From JBFONV01 sp040779335 (GTDB lineage Bacteria > Pseudomonadota > Gammaproteobacteria > Enterobacterales > Alteromonadaceae): DNA of 64,000 nt. Of this stretch, positions 1-7,923 are shown in pieces. The DNA lies in assembly GCA_040779335.1 (NCBI GenBank), contig JBFONV010000001.1, positions 868,001-932,000 on the forward strand, given 5' to 3'. Within the stretch, counting starts at the first letter, position 1. Each line of letters begins with the position of its first letter. The position numbers and the translations under genes were made by a program. The notes under the pieces were generated by a model. It saw only the letters and a list, made by a program, of their open reading frames with translations, was not told the origin of the DNA and made no database searches.

Positions 1-23
1 AAAGATTTAATGACAAATGCTTG

Positions 24-54
24 AGGCGTAGTTAGTGACATTTAAGCTACGCCT
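24..54 (+). terminator. hairpin, possible terminator of an upstream gene outside the window
   Basis: Eight perfectly paired bases (AGGCGTAG at 24-31 with CTACGCCT at 47-54) close a 15-base loop. There is no clean T-run directly after it, so its role as a terminator is uncertain. The rest of the 1-286 stretch is AT-rich and shows no open reading frame I can support. It presumably holds the promoter of the gene at 287. Confidence 0.35.
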
Positions 55-286
55 GTTCTGTACTTGCTTTGCCCAAATTATTTTTATCATTTGTTATTTA
101 TTTAAAATAATAATAAATGATGTAAAGATAACAAGACATAATCGATTAAAAATCTTCATGGCATATGCTTTTTAATCTAGAGTTGCATGCCGTAAAATTA
201 CTGCATTACAAATAGTTGAAATACCTAACAAGTGAATATTAATCCTATTTACTTGGTTTAGCGTCTTAACCAGTTAAGGTCCCATA

Positions 287-1276
287 ATGAAATTAGCATC
301 ACTTAAAAATAATACCCGTGACGGCCAGTTAGTTGTTGTCAGCCGTTCATTAGAACAAGCCGTTACAGTCGGGCATATCGCAAATACATTGCAAGCCGCA
401 TTAGATGATTGGGCAAATATTGCACCACAATTAGAAACGGTTTATCAAGCGTTAAATAACGGTGAAGTAGACAACGCAATCGCGTTTGATCAGGCCGGCT
501 GTGAATCTCCGTTACCAAGAGCTTATCAGTGGGCTGACGGCAGTGCTTATGTCAATCATGTTGAATTAGTACGTAAAGCGAGAAACGCCGAAATGCCAGA
601 AACTTTCTGGACAGATCCTTTGATGTATCAAGGTGGTTCAGACTCATTTATTGGACCAAGAGATGACATTAATACCGCGTCTGAAGATTACGGTATTGAT
701 TTTGAGTCAGAAGTTGCGGTTATTACTGACGATGTTCCAATGGGAGCAAGTGCAGAGCAAACAGCAAGTCATATTAAACTGTTGATGTTAGTCAACGATG
801 TCTCATTGCGTAACTTGATACCTGGAGAGCTGGCAAAAGGTTTTGGTTTCTTTAGCAGTAAACCTTCAAGTGCTTTTTCTCCTGTTGCTATTACGCCTGA
901 CGAATTAGGTGATGCATGGGATGGCGCTAAAGTACATCTTCCTTTAACCACGCACTTAAACGGTGAACTATTTGGTCAACCAAATTGTGGTGTCGACATG
1001 ACTTTTGATTTCCCAACAATTGTCGCCCACGCTGCCAAAACGCGTCCTCTATCAGCGGGTTGTATTGTTGGCTCTGGCACTATTTCAAATTATGATCGCT
1101 CTGCCGGCTCAAGTTGTTTAGCAGAAAAACGTATGCTTGAAATTATCGCTGATGGTAAGCCTTCAACGCCTTTCATGCAGTTTGGTGATCAGGTTCGTAT
1201 CGAAATGTTTGATAACGATGGTTTAAGCATTTTTGGTGCGATCGACCAAAAAGTCGTTGAATATAAAGGTGCTTAA
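287..1276 (+). CDS. fumarylacetoacetate hydrolase family protein
   Basis: A 329-residue protein of the fumarylacetoacetate hydrolase family. These enzymes cut fumarylacetoacetate to fumarate and acetoacetate, the last step of tyrosine/homogentisate breakdown. The central segment has the acidic metal-ligand pattern of the family (DFESEV, with E140 and E142), and a GS/T-rich segment with GSGTISN follows near residue 261. The length matches the roughly 330-residue bacterial enzymes in marine gammaproteobacteria. The ATG follows an AAGGT ribosome site. The next gene, 27 bases downstream on the same strand, is maleylacetoacetate isomerase, the preceding step of the same pathway, so the substrate assignment is well supported by context. 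Confidence 0.9.
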   Translation: MKLASLKNNTRDGQLVVVSRSLEQAVTVGHIANTLQAALDDWANIAPQLETVYQALNNGEVDNAIAFDQAGCESPLPRAYQWADGSAYVNHVELVRKARNAEMPETFWTDPLMYQGGSDSFIGPRDDINTASEDYGIDFESEVAVITDDVPMGASAEQTASHIKLLMLVNDVSLRNLIPGELAKGFGFFSSKPSSAFSPVAITPDELGDAWDGAKVHLPLTTHLNGELFGQPNCGVDMTFDFPTIVAHAAKTRPLSAGCIVGSGTISNYDRSAGSSCLAEKRMLEIIADGKPSTPFMQFGDQVRIEMFDNDGLSIFGAIDQKVVEYKGA

Positions 1277-1303
1277 TACCCATAGAGTAATCAGGTTAAT
1301 TAA

Positions 1304-1942
1304 ATGAAATTATATGGCTATTGGCGGTCTTCGGCCGCCTATCGAGTGCGGATTGCATTACATTTAAAAGATATTGATTTTGAATCTATTCCTGTGCATT
1401 TGGTTAAAAATGGTGGCGAGCAGCATCAATCTGAGTATATTGCCTTAAATCCACACCAGTTAGTGCCTACATTAGTAGATGGAGAGCTAGTATTAAACCA
1501 ATCGCTGGCGATACTGGATTACATAGATGCTAAGTATCCTAACCAAGCACTTTATCCGAGTGACATGTTAGAGCGAGCCCTAGTGCAATCACTAGCATTG
1601 GATGTAGCGTGTGAAATTCACCCAGTTAATAACCTAAGGGTACAACAGTACTTAGTTGATGAATTGGGTGTATCAGATGCGCAAAAGCTAGCTTGGAGTC
1701 ATCATTGGATGGCGAAAGGTTTTGCTGCAATAGAAGAAAAAATTACTAAAACGGCCGGACAGTATTGTTTTGGTGATGTCGTCACTATTGCTGATATCTG
1801 TTTGGTTCCTCAAGTTTATAACGCTAAACGTTTTAATCTGGATATGAGTGCCTATCCAACAATTGAGCGCGTTGTGCAAGCCTGTAATCAATTACCTGCC
1901 TTTATTCGTGCCTTGCCGGAAAATCAAGCCGACGCACAATAA
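1304..1942 (+). CDS. maiA: maleylacetoacetate isomerase (zeta-class GST)
   Basis: A 212-residue zeta-class glutathione S-transferase. It isomerises maleylacetoacetate to fumarylacetoacetate with glutathione in the cytoplasm. Residues 1-80 form the thioredoxin-like half, with the zeta-class active-site segment around SSAAYRVRIAL (residues 9-19), where the usual SSC is SSA here. The helical C-terminal half contains the DI/ADICLVPQ segment typical of the class. It lies 27 bases after the fumarylacetoacetase gene, probably in one transcript, and a strong hairpin follows it. The missing cysteine in the SSC motif is worth noting, because the serine pair is still present and is the more important catalytic element. 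Confidence 0.9.
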   Translation: MKLYGYWRSSAAYRVRIALHLKDIDFESIPVHLVKNGGEQHQSEYIALNPHQLVPTLVDGELVLNQSLAILDYIDAKYPNQALYPSDMLERALVQSLALDVACEIHPVNNLRVQQYLVDELGVSDAQKLAWSHHWMAKGFAAIEEKITKTAGQYCFGDVVTIADICLVPQVYNAKRFNLDMSAYPTIERVVQACNQLPAFIRALPENQADAQ

Positions 1943-1979
1943 TTAAGTATGAAAAACATTCTCTGTATTACAGATGTCT

Positions 1980-2022
1980 ATGGCGTTAAATTTAATTTAA
2001 CGCCATATTTGTCTGTTTTTTA
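1980..2022 (+). terminator. rho-independent terminator after maiA
   Basis: A 12-bp perfect stem (ATGGCGTTAAAT at 1980-1991 with ATTTAACGCCAT at 1995-2006) with a 3-base loop. A T-rich tract ending in six Ts (2017-2022) follows. Confidence 0.7.
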
Positions 2023-2143
2023 GCCGGCTATAGAAATAAATATTCTAAATTCGATATTGTCTGTTGCATGTTGATAAAAAAAGCGTTGGAATGAGTCTAT
2101 AGATTATTTGATGAGTTATTGATAAATACTAAATAAGGCGCGT

Positions 2144-3019
2144 ATGGATAGTTCAGAATACAATCAAAATCAAGCACCATGGGCTGTTATTATCGTCATT
2201 GTGATAGTTGTTGTAGGGGCGGTTGTTGCTTGGCAATTTTTCGCTCAGGATCCTAAACCCGTTAGTCAAGTGCCAGACAAAGTTGACGTGGTGGAAGTGC
2301 AAGCTGACGAACAATTGAGTGAAGAAGAACCTGCAGAAATTATTGAAACTGAAACTGCTCCGCTGCCTGAACCGTTACCTGCTGAGCTCGTTGAAACCAA
2401 CCCTTTGCCATCATTAAATGATAGTGATGCTTGGGTACAAGAAAATTTAGCTGATTTAACTTGGCGTAAAGAGTTATTAAAACTGGTGGTCAATGAAGAC
2501 ATGGTGAGGCGTTTTGTCGTTTTTACCGATAATTTTTCTCGCGGCATTCTTGCTTATGAGTATAGCCCTTTTGCCATGCCAACAGCACCTTTTACAGCGT
2601 TAGAAGAACCATCAGAAGAAGGTATTGGACAAAACCATTGGCTATGGGATGAAAATTCTTCTCGACGGTTTAGCTTATATGTAGATTTATTGCGTTCAAT
2701 CGATAGTGATACGTTAGTTGAATGGTATTTAGAAGCTAAACCGCTAATAAATCAAGCTTATGCAGAATTAGGTTATCCAGAAGACGATTTTACCCAAGTT
2801 TTACAATCGGCGATTGCACGTGTCTTGGATTTTGAAATTCCCAAAGAGCCATCTGAGCTAGTAAGACCCAGCGTAATGTATCAGTATAAGGATCCAAAGT
2901 TGGAGGCATTAGCTGATTCGGATAAATTATTATTGCGCTTTGGTAAAGATAATTTATTAGTGATTAAGTCGGTATTACTCGAAATTAATGAAAAGTTAGC
3001 TCGAGAGAGTAATAATTAG
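2144..3019 (+). CDS. DUF3014 domain-containing membrane-anchored protein
   Basis: A 291-residue protein of the DUF3014 type, function unknown. Residues 13-31 form one transmembrane helix very rich in Ile and Val. An acidic, Glu/Pro-rich linker (about 40-85) follows, then a mostly helical domain of about 200 residues that would be periplasmic. The family is common in gammaproteobacteria and has no assigned role. The gene ends 2 bases before the start of the acyltransferase at 3022, so the two are probably co-translated. That pairing suggests an envelope-related function, but this is only inference. Confidence 0.75.
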   Translation: MDSSEYNQNQAPWAVIIVIVIVVVGAVVAWQFFAQDPKPVSQVPDKVDVVEVQADEQLSEEEPAEIIETETAPLPEPLPAELVETNPLPSLNDSDAWVQENLADLTWRKELLKLVVNEDMVRRFVVFTDNFSRGILAYEYSPFAMPTAPFTALEEPSEEGIGQNHWLWDENSSRRFSLYVDLLRSIDSDTLVEWYLEAKPLINQAYAELGYPEDDFTQVLQSAIARVLDFEIPKEPSELVRPSVMYQYKDPKLEALADSDKLLLRFGKDNLLVIKSVLLEINEKLARESNN

Positions 3020-3021
3020 TC

Positions 3022-3606
3022 ATGAAGTTACCTGTTGTACATGACTGTATACCAAGGACAGAAGGAAAGTTAGGGTACTGGTTAGGGAGCACAACTTTAA
3101 AAATACTGGGCTGGAAAATAACCGGCGAGTTTCCTCCGCGCAAAAAGTTCATCTGCGCTGTTGCCCCACATACCTCCAATTGGGATTTTGTTATTGGCGT
3201 TGCGGTAATGTTGGCATTGCGCCTTAAAATTAAATTTTTAGGTAAAAATGCAATATTTGTCTGGCCATTCGCGGGCCTGTTAAAAAAACTTGGTGGTATA
3301 CCTGTTGACCGAAGCCATAGGCACGGCGTAGTTGGTCAAATGGTTAAGCAGTTTAATGAAAACGAATATATGATTTTTGCTCTGGCTCCAGAGGGAACGC
3401 GCAGCAAAACCGCCGAATGGAAAACGGGCTTTTTGCACATTGCTCATCAGGCCAAAGTACCGATCGTCCCAGTAAGTTTCCACTTTGATAAAAAAGAAGT
3501 GCATATTCAACAGGAAACCTTCATTGGTGATGATATTGCCGGCGAATTAGCGCGTGTTAAAGCTTGTTTTGACAGTGCTTGTGCAAAAAATCCACAAGCA
3601 GTTTGA
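3022..3606 (+). CDS. PlsC-like 1-acyl-sn-glycerol-3-phosphate acyltransferase family protein
   Basis: A 194-residue acyltransferase of the PlsC/LPLAT family, which moves acyl chains onto glycerophospholipid-type acceptors at the inner membrane. The catalytic HX4D box is visible as HTSNWD near residues 50-55. The substrate-binding box appears as APEGTRSK near residues 117-124. It is shorter than PlsC itself (about 245 residues) and lacks an obvious N-terminal membrane helix, as in many small lysophospholipid-acyltransferase paralogs. It is translationally coupled to the DUF3014 gene upstream. The exact acceptor cannot be told from sequence. Confidence 0.85.
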   Translation: MKLPVVHDCIPRTEGKLGYWLGSTTLKILGWKITGEFPPRKKFICAVAPHTSNWDFVIGVAVMLALRLKIKFLGKNAIFVWPFAGLLKKLGGIPVDRSHRHGVVGQMVKQFNENEYMIFALAPEGTRSKTAEWKTGFLHIAHQAKVPIVPVSFHFDKKEVHIQQETFIGDDIAGELARVKACFDSACAKNPQAV

Positions 3607-3623
3607 ATTATCTTAACTAGCGC

Positions 3624-3652
3624 TTGCATACTGGTAATGGATTAGCGATAAT
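3624..3652 (+). promoter_or_regulatory. sigma70 promoter of the 4.5S RNA gene
   Basis: TTGCAT (3624-3629) and GATAAT (3647-3652) are separated by exactly 17 bases. A GC-rich discriminator (CGCGCCG) follows, as at stable-RNA promoters under stringent control. Transcription would start near 3660, leaving a leader of about 20 bases before the mature RNA, like the processed leader of E. coli 4.5S RNA. Confidence 0.65.
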
Positions 3653-3681
3653 TCGCGCCGCTTTACATTAAAGCTATCTAT

Positions 3682-3795
3682 GGTGACCCTTTTGGTCCCT
3701 CCGCAATGATACTCTGTGAACTCGGCCAGGTCCGGAAGGAAGCAACCGCAGCAGACGACTCATGTGCCGGAGTGTGGCTATTAGGGTTGCCACCC
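3682..3795 (+). ncRNA. ffs: 4.5S RNA, signal recognition particle RNA (small bacterial type)
   Basis: The RNA partner of Ffh in co-translational targeting to SecYEG. The conserved apical core is plainly visible: CAGGTCCGGAAGGAAGCA at about 3727-3744, followed by the AGCAGA strand and GTGCCGG. The two ends pair (GGTGACCCT near 3682 with AGGGTTGCCACC ending near 3795), giving a single long hairpin of about 114 nucleotides, the size of the E. coli RNA. End positions are estimated from the pairing. Confidence 0.95.
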
Positions 3796-4170
3796 AACTC
3801 TTTCATTTCCAATGACTTACACTTCTTTTAGTTGTTTTGCTGCATGACGTGCTACATGCTCGCTGCTAAAGTTCCCTATCTACATTGTAGAGATGGTATT
3901 TTTTACGACGATATAACGCTGCCGAAATCGCTAATGAGTTTTTAGTGGTTACTTTGATGAACATTGATAATTGATCATTTAAGCAGATAAAGTAAGCTTC
4001 CCTATTAAAATCCATCTAGGCTATAGTTAATTAAAAGAATTGGTTATGCCTGAAGCATTTATGGAATTTTCAACAGTGAAAACTAGCAATTATTGACCGA
4101 TTAGCATCGCTTTAAACATATTTAAATAGCTATTTTTACTCATTGGCAGAGTGTCAAAAATGGAAACTAC
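3796..4170. other. non-coding stretch between ffs and the Na/Pi transporter
   Basis: No gene is seen. It holds an imperfect hairpin at 3873-3894 (CTAC/GTAG core) followed by six Ts at 3899-3904, which could be a terminator. The rest is AT-rich and presumably contains the promoter of the transporter gene. Confidence 0.5.
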
Positions 4171-5991
4171 ATGATCCGTAAAATCCTTTTACCGACAATA
4201 TTTATATTATTAACTTACGGTTTTTGGTTAAGTCCTGATTTTAAAGTGATCACTGCCGGAGTAGCGATCTTTTTGTTTGGTATGTTGGCTCTTGAAGAAG
4301 GGATAAAAGCTTTTACGGGAGGAGTGCTTGAAAGCATATTAAGGCGCAGTACTAATAAGCTTTGGAAAAGTATTAGTTTTGGGTTTTTTACTACAAGCCT
4401 AATGCAGTCTAGTTCGTTAGTTTCTGTGATCACTATTTCGTTTTTGAGTGCTGAATTAATTACTTTGGCTGCAGGGATCGGTATTATTTTTGGTGCAAAC
4501 CTTGGTACGACTACTGGCGCTTGGCTGATTGCAGCCTTTGGTTTAAAAGTTAAGCTTTCAGCATACGCAATGCCCATGTTGGTATTTGGCGTGGTGCTCA
4601 TTTTTCAAAAGCTTCGGCTTTTGAAAGGTTTAGGCTATATATTGGCTGGCTTGGGATTTCTATTGCTGGGCATTCATTATATGAAGGACGGTTTTGAAGC
4701 CTTCAAAGAAAGTCTTGATTTAGCTAAGTATGCGATAACCGGTTATCCCGGGTTATTTGCCTATGCGTTAATTGGCATTATGGCAACTGTCATTATGCAA
4801 TCAAGCCATGCTACCTTGGTTCTGGTCTTAACCGCATTGGCAGTACAACAAATATCATATGAAAATGCACTCGCATTAGCGATTGGCTCTAATGTTGGTA
4901 CGACTATTACCGCTATTCTCGGCGCTATAGGCGCAAATGTGCAAGGTAGAAGGTTAGCAACAGCCCATTTAGTGTTTAATGTGGTAACCGGGCTTATCGC
5001 GATTATATTTATTAATCAACTGATATTATTTGTAGATTGGATCGCGAATAGTGCAGGGATGGAGAAAGACAATTACACCTTGAAATTAGCAGTTTTTCAT
5101 ACCATTTTTAACGTGTTAGGCATTATTTTGATGGTGCCTTTTATTCATCGCTTAGTGAGTTTTCTAGAGCGAGTGATTAAAGTATCTTTGCCACATGTCG
5201 AAAGGCCTCGTTATTTATCTCAAGCCTCTGCTGCAATCCCTGATGCTGCTATTGAAGCCGTAAGGAAGGAAACCGTTCGCCTATATGATATGGCCGTTGA
5301 CGTAATTACCCACGGACTGAGTTTAGATAAAAAAATAATTAGTTCAGGTGCCGACATCAACAGCATCATTAATCACTCTAGTCATATTCGATTAACTGAA
5401 GATATTGACGAAGTTTATGACCGACGCATTAAGGCGGTATATGCGGCTATTGTCGAGTTTACCACGCGAGCACAAGGGACTATGAGTGCCGAACAGGTTG
5501 ATAAACTCTTCTTATATAGAGACGCAGGTTATCGTATTGTGGAATCGATCAAAGGTATTAAACATTTACAGAAAAATTTGAAGGTATATTTGACCTCAAA
5601 TAACACCGAAATCCGTCAAGAGTATAACAATATCCGTATTCAAATTTGTCAAGTGCTCAAGGAGTTACGTATTCTGCAATCGAACGAAGATGACTCGGCA
5701 ACGGTGTTGTCTTTAGATCAGCTTAAGCTTGCCATCAGTGAACGGGATGATATCAGTCATAAAGGGGTCGATAAACTGATCCGGAATAATCATATTAGTG
5801 CGCAAATGGCGATATCTTTAATGAATGACAGTGCCTATTGTCAGAGTATTTGCAGGAATCTTCTTTCTATAGGGGCCAGTCTGTTTGTTTCAAAAAATAA
5901 AAACAAACGTGATGCAGAAAATCGTATTGCACTGGATGATACTGAAATAAATGAAATATTGACCAAACGAACCGAGAAGGCTAACGGATGA
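4171..5991 (+). CDS. Na/Pi cotransporter family protein with C-terminal PhoU-like domain
   Basis: A 606-residue inner-membrane protein of the Na+/phosphate cotransporter (NptA/YjbB-like) family. The first 340 residues contain about nine membrane segments and the two QSSS-type inverted repeats of the family: LMQSSSLVSV near residue 79 and IMQSSHATLV near residue 210, each followed by a GANLGTT/GSNVGTT motif. The C-terminal 250 residues are a cytoplasmic helical PhoU-like domain. It probably moves phosphate with sodium, although YjbB-type members may export it. The last four bases overlap the start of the next gene (ATGA), so the two are translationally coupled. Confidence 0.9.
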   Translation: MIRKILLPTIFILLTYGFWLSPDFKVITAGVAIFLFGMLALEEGIKAFTGGVLESILRRSTNKLWKSISFGFFTTSLMQSSSLVSVITISFLSAELITLAAGIGIIFGANLGTTTGAWLIAAFGLKVKLSAYAMPMLVFGVVLIFQKLRLLKGLGYILAGLGFLLLGIHYMKDGFEAFKESLDLAKYAITGYPGLFAYALIGIMATVIMQSSHATLVLVLTALAVQQISYENALALAIGSNVGTTITAILGAIGANVQGRRLATAHLVFNVVTGLIAIIFINQLILFVDWIANSAGMEKDNYTLKLAVFHTIFNVLGIILMVPFIHRLVSFLERVIKVSLPHVERPRYLSQASAAIPDAAIEAVRKETVRLYDMAVDVITHGLSLDKKIISSGADINSIINHSSHIRLTEDIDEVYDRRIKAVYAAIVEFTTRAQGTMSAEQVDKLFLYRDAGYRIVESIKGIKHLQKNLKVYLTSNNTEIRQEYNNIRIQICQVLKELRILQSNEDDSATVLSLDQLKLAISERDDISHKGVDKLIRNNHISAQMAISLMNDSAYCQSICRNLLSIGASLFVSKNKNKRDAENRIALDDTEINEILTKRTEKANG

Positions 5992-6248
5992 ATATCATAA
6001 AACTCCTAGATAAATTGAAAAATTATCTGGATGCAGATAGGCGTGAACAAATTGCTGAATATGATTCGGTGAAGCGTATTCTAAAAAAGTTAAAGAAAAA
6101 AGAAAAGGCCTTAAAGCAGCAGCTTAAAGCCGAACAAAATGAAGAAGTGATCAACCAATTACAACGAGAAATAGATGTTATTTTTGCTCAGCGCGAGAAA
6201 GGTATAAATCTACAGAAGAGCTTAAAGGAAGCTAAGAAGTCGCGATAA
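5988..6248 (+). CDS. small lysine-rich coiled-coil protein coupled to the Na/Pi transporter
   Basis: An 86-residue, very basic and highly charged protein with no signal peptide or membrane helix. Heptad-like Leu/Ile spacing and long KKLKKKEKALKQQ-type runs predict one long coiled coil. The ATG overlaps the stop of the transporter by the ATGA quartet, which supports a real gene and a shared role. I do not recognise the family. It may be an accessory or regulatory partner of the PhoU-like tail, but that is speculation. Confidence 0.7.
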   Translation: MNIIKLLDKLKNYLDADRREQIAEYDSVKRILKKLKKKEKALKQQLKAEQNEEVINQLQREIDVIFAQREKGINLQKSLKEAKKSR

Positions 6249-6327
6249 GGTGAGCGTTTTGCTCATCAAGTTGTACTATGTAAAAATGAGCTTACAGTAT
6301 GTTACGTGGGACGACATTGATATAAAG

Positions 6328-6354
6328 TAGCCATGCTTAATTAATTCATGGCTA
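6328..6354. terminator. hairpin between convergent genes
   Basis: An 8-bp perfect stem (TAGCCATG at 6328-6335 with CATGGCTA at 6347-6354), with further A/T pairing in the loop. It sits between the convergent small coiled-coil gene and the ComFB-like gene. There is no strong T-run on either strand. Confidence 0.3.
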
Positions 6355-6384
6355 TTAGATAAATAGCGTTGTTTAAATCTAAGT

Positions 6385-6648
6385 TTAACCGCGATGATTT
6401 TGCATAAATTCTAGCGCTTTACTCACAGCAACTTTAACGTTGTTTTCCATTTCAAATCGTTCAGATGCCGGCAAATAGAAAGCCATATCAACTTCATGTC
6501 TAATGTATCGAGTTGGTAATTGATTGAGTACCACGCAGATGAGATCGGCAATAAAATCTTCATCATATTTCTCTTCAATTTTAAGTGTGTTGAAGTGTTG
6601 TAATACCATTTTTTCGTAATAATTATGGATGTCATCAGAAATATTCAT
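6385..6648 (-). CDS. ComFB family protein
   Basis: An 87-residue soluble protein resembling the late-competence protein ComFB. The family pattern is visible: an N-terminal NYYEKMV helix near residue 9, then a D-L-I-C-V-V-LNQLPTRYIRH segment near residues 36-50 that matches the conserved DV-ALN-LPP-RYV signature. The paired cysteines of Bacillus ComFB are not kept. Some ComFB-domain proteins in cyanobacteria bind cyclic dinucleotides, but whether this holds here is unknown. It is transcribed alone, divergently from the tryptophan dioxygenase gene. Confidence 0.7.
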   Translation of the reverse strand: MNISDDIHNYYEKMVLQHFNTLKIEEKYDEDFIADLICVVLNQLPTRYIRHEVDMAFYLPASERFEMENNVKVAVSKALEFMQNHRG

Positions 6649-6769
6649 TTAATCTCTCTTTTTAAAGCCTTTACTTCCTAAAGCGTAACCCGAGTTAAAA
6701 AAAAAAGCTAACAATTCACGTTAATTTAAGTGTATAACTTTGCAGGATAATAACTATAAAGATATAACT

Positions 6770-7867
6770 ATGAATAAACCAATTGAACCTTGTTACTATG
6801 GGGATTATTTAAAATTAACCCAGTTTTTAGATACACAAAAACCGATCAGTGGCCAGTATGGTGAAGAAGCGCACGATGAAACGCTTTTCATCATAGTACA
6901 TCAAGCATACGAATTATGGTTTAAGCAGATTTTGCATGAACTATCGTCTGTACTTGAGGTGTTTAAACGTGATGAAGTTAAAGATCAACAATTAACCACC
7001 GTAGTACACCGATTAAAGCGCGTTATCAAAATTCAAGCACTGTTGAATCAACAAATTGAAATTATTGAAACCATGACGCCTCAAGACTTTTTGGATTTTA
7101 GGAACTACTTAGTTCCAGCTTCTGGGTTTCAAAGCATACAATTTAAAGTGTTAGAAATTAGTTTAGGATTAAAGTCTCAATACCGAATAGATTTTGACCA
7201 ACAGTCTTTTTATAATCGCTTAACCGATGAACACCGAGAATTTTTACAGTCATTGGAGTTGCAACCAAGCCTTTTCGACGTCGTGGAAAAGTGGTTGGAA
7301 AGAATGCCATTTTTGGAGTTTGGAGATTTTAATTTCTGGCAACAATATAAGCAAGCGACGGACGAAATGCTTGAGCAAGAGCGAAAAATAATTGAGAGTA
7401 ACCCGTTTCAGACTTCTGAAGAAAAAATACAACAATTGAAAGAGCACGAGAATACGCGTGCTAATTTTGATGCTTTACTCGATAAAGAAAAATTTGCGAA
7501 AGTGCAGCAAGAAGGGCGGATCAGACTTTCTCATAGAGCGACATTGTCGGCATTGTTTATCAGTATGTATCGAGAAGAACCTATTTTTAATCTGCCATTT
7601 CAATTTATTACTTGTTTAACCGAAGTCGATGAAATGCTAACGTTGTGGCGTTATAAACATATGATGATGGTGCAGCGTATGCTGGGCAGTAAAATTGGTA
7701 CTGGCGGTTCTTCTGGTCATGATTATTTACGAAAAACCACTCAAAGCAATCGAATTTTTACTGATTTCTTTAATTTATCGACGTTTTTATTACCTAAAAA
7801 TGCGATGCCGGTGTTACCAAGTGCTGTGAAAAGTGCGTTAGATTATCATTTTTCACAAACAAAATAA
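6770..7867 (+). CDS. kynA: tryptophan 2,3-dioxygenase
   Basis: A heme enzyme that opens the indole ring of tryptophan to N-formylkynurenine, the first step of the kynurenine pathway. Family segments are clear: CYYGDYLKL at the N-terminus, the HDETLFIIVHQAYELWFKQI segment with the proximal-pocket histidine region, the LTEVDEMLTLWRYKHMMMVQR helix, and the GTGGSSGHDYL substrate loop. The length (365 residues) suits the bacterial enzyme, although the N-terminus is somewhat longer than in Xanthomonas TDO. I chose the ATG at 6770. A TTG at 6740 would add ten poorly conserved residues. No other kynurenine-pathway gene is nearby. Confidence 0.92.
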   Translation: MNKPIEPCYYGDYLKLTQFLDTQKPISGQYGEEAHDETLFIIVHQAYELWFKQILHELSSVLEVFKRDEVKDQQLTTVVHRLKRVIKIQALLNQQIEIIETMTPQDFLDFRNYLVPASGFQSIQFKVLEISLGLKSQYRIDFDQQSFYNRLTDEHREFLQSLELQPSLFDVVEKWLERMPFLEFGDFNFWQQYKQATDEMLEQERKIIESNPFQTSEEKIQQLKEHENTRANFDALLDKEKFAKVQQEGRIRLSHRATLSALFISMYREEPIFNLPFQFITCLTEVDEMLTLWRYKHMMMVQRMLGSKIGTGGSSGHDYLRKTTQSNRIFTDFFNLSTFLLPKNAMPVLPSAVKSALDYHFSQTK

Positions 7868-7876
7868 GGTGAAAAG

Positions 7877-7911
7877 GATATCAGACTGAATATCTTTTTC
7901 AGTCTGATATC
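7877..7911. terminator. bidirectional terminator between tryptophan dioxygenase and the hydroxylase-propeller gene
   Basis: A 14-bp perfect inverted repeat (GATATCAGACTGAA at 7877-7890 with TTCAGTCTGATATC at 7898-7911) and a 7-base loop. It lies between two convergent genes. Flanking T-runs are weak. Confidence 0.55.
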
Positions 7912-7923
7912 TACTGGCTGAGG

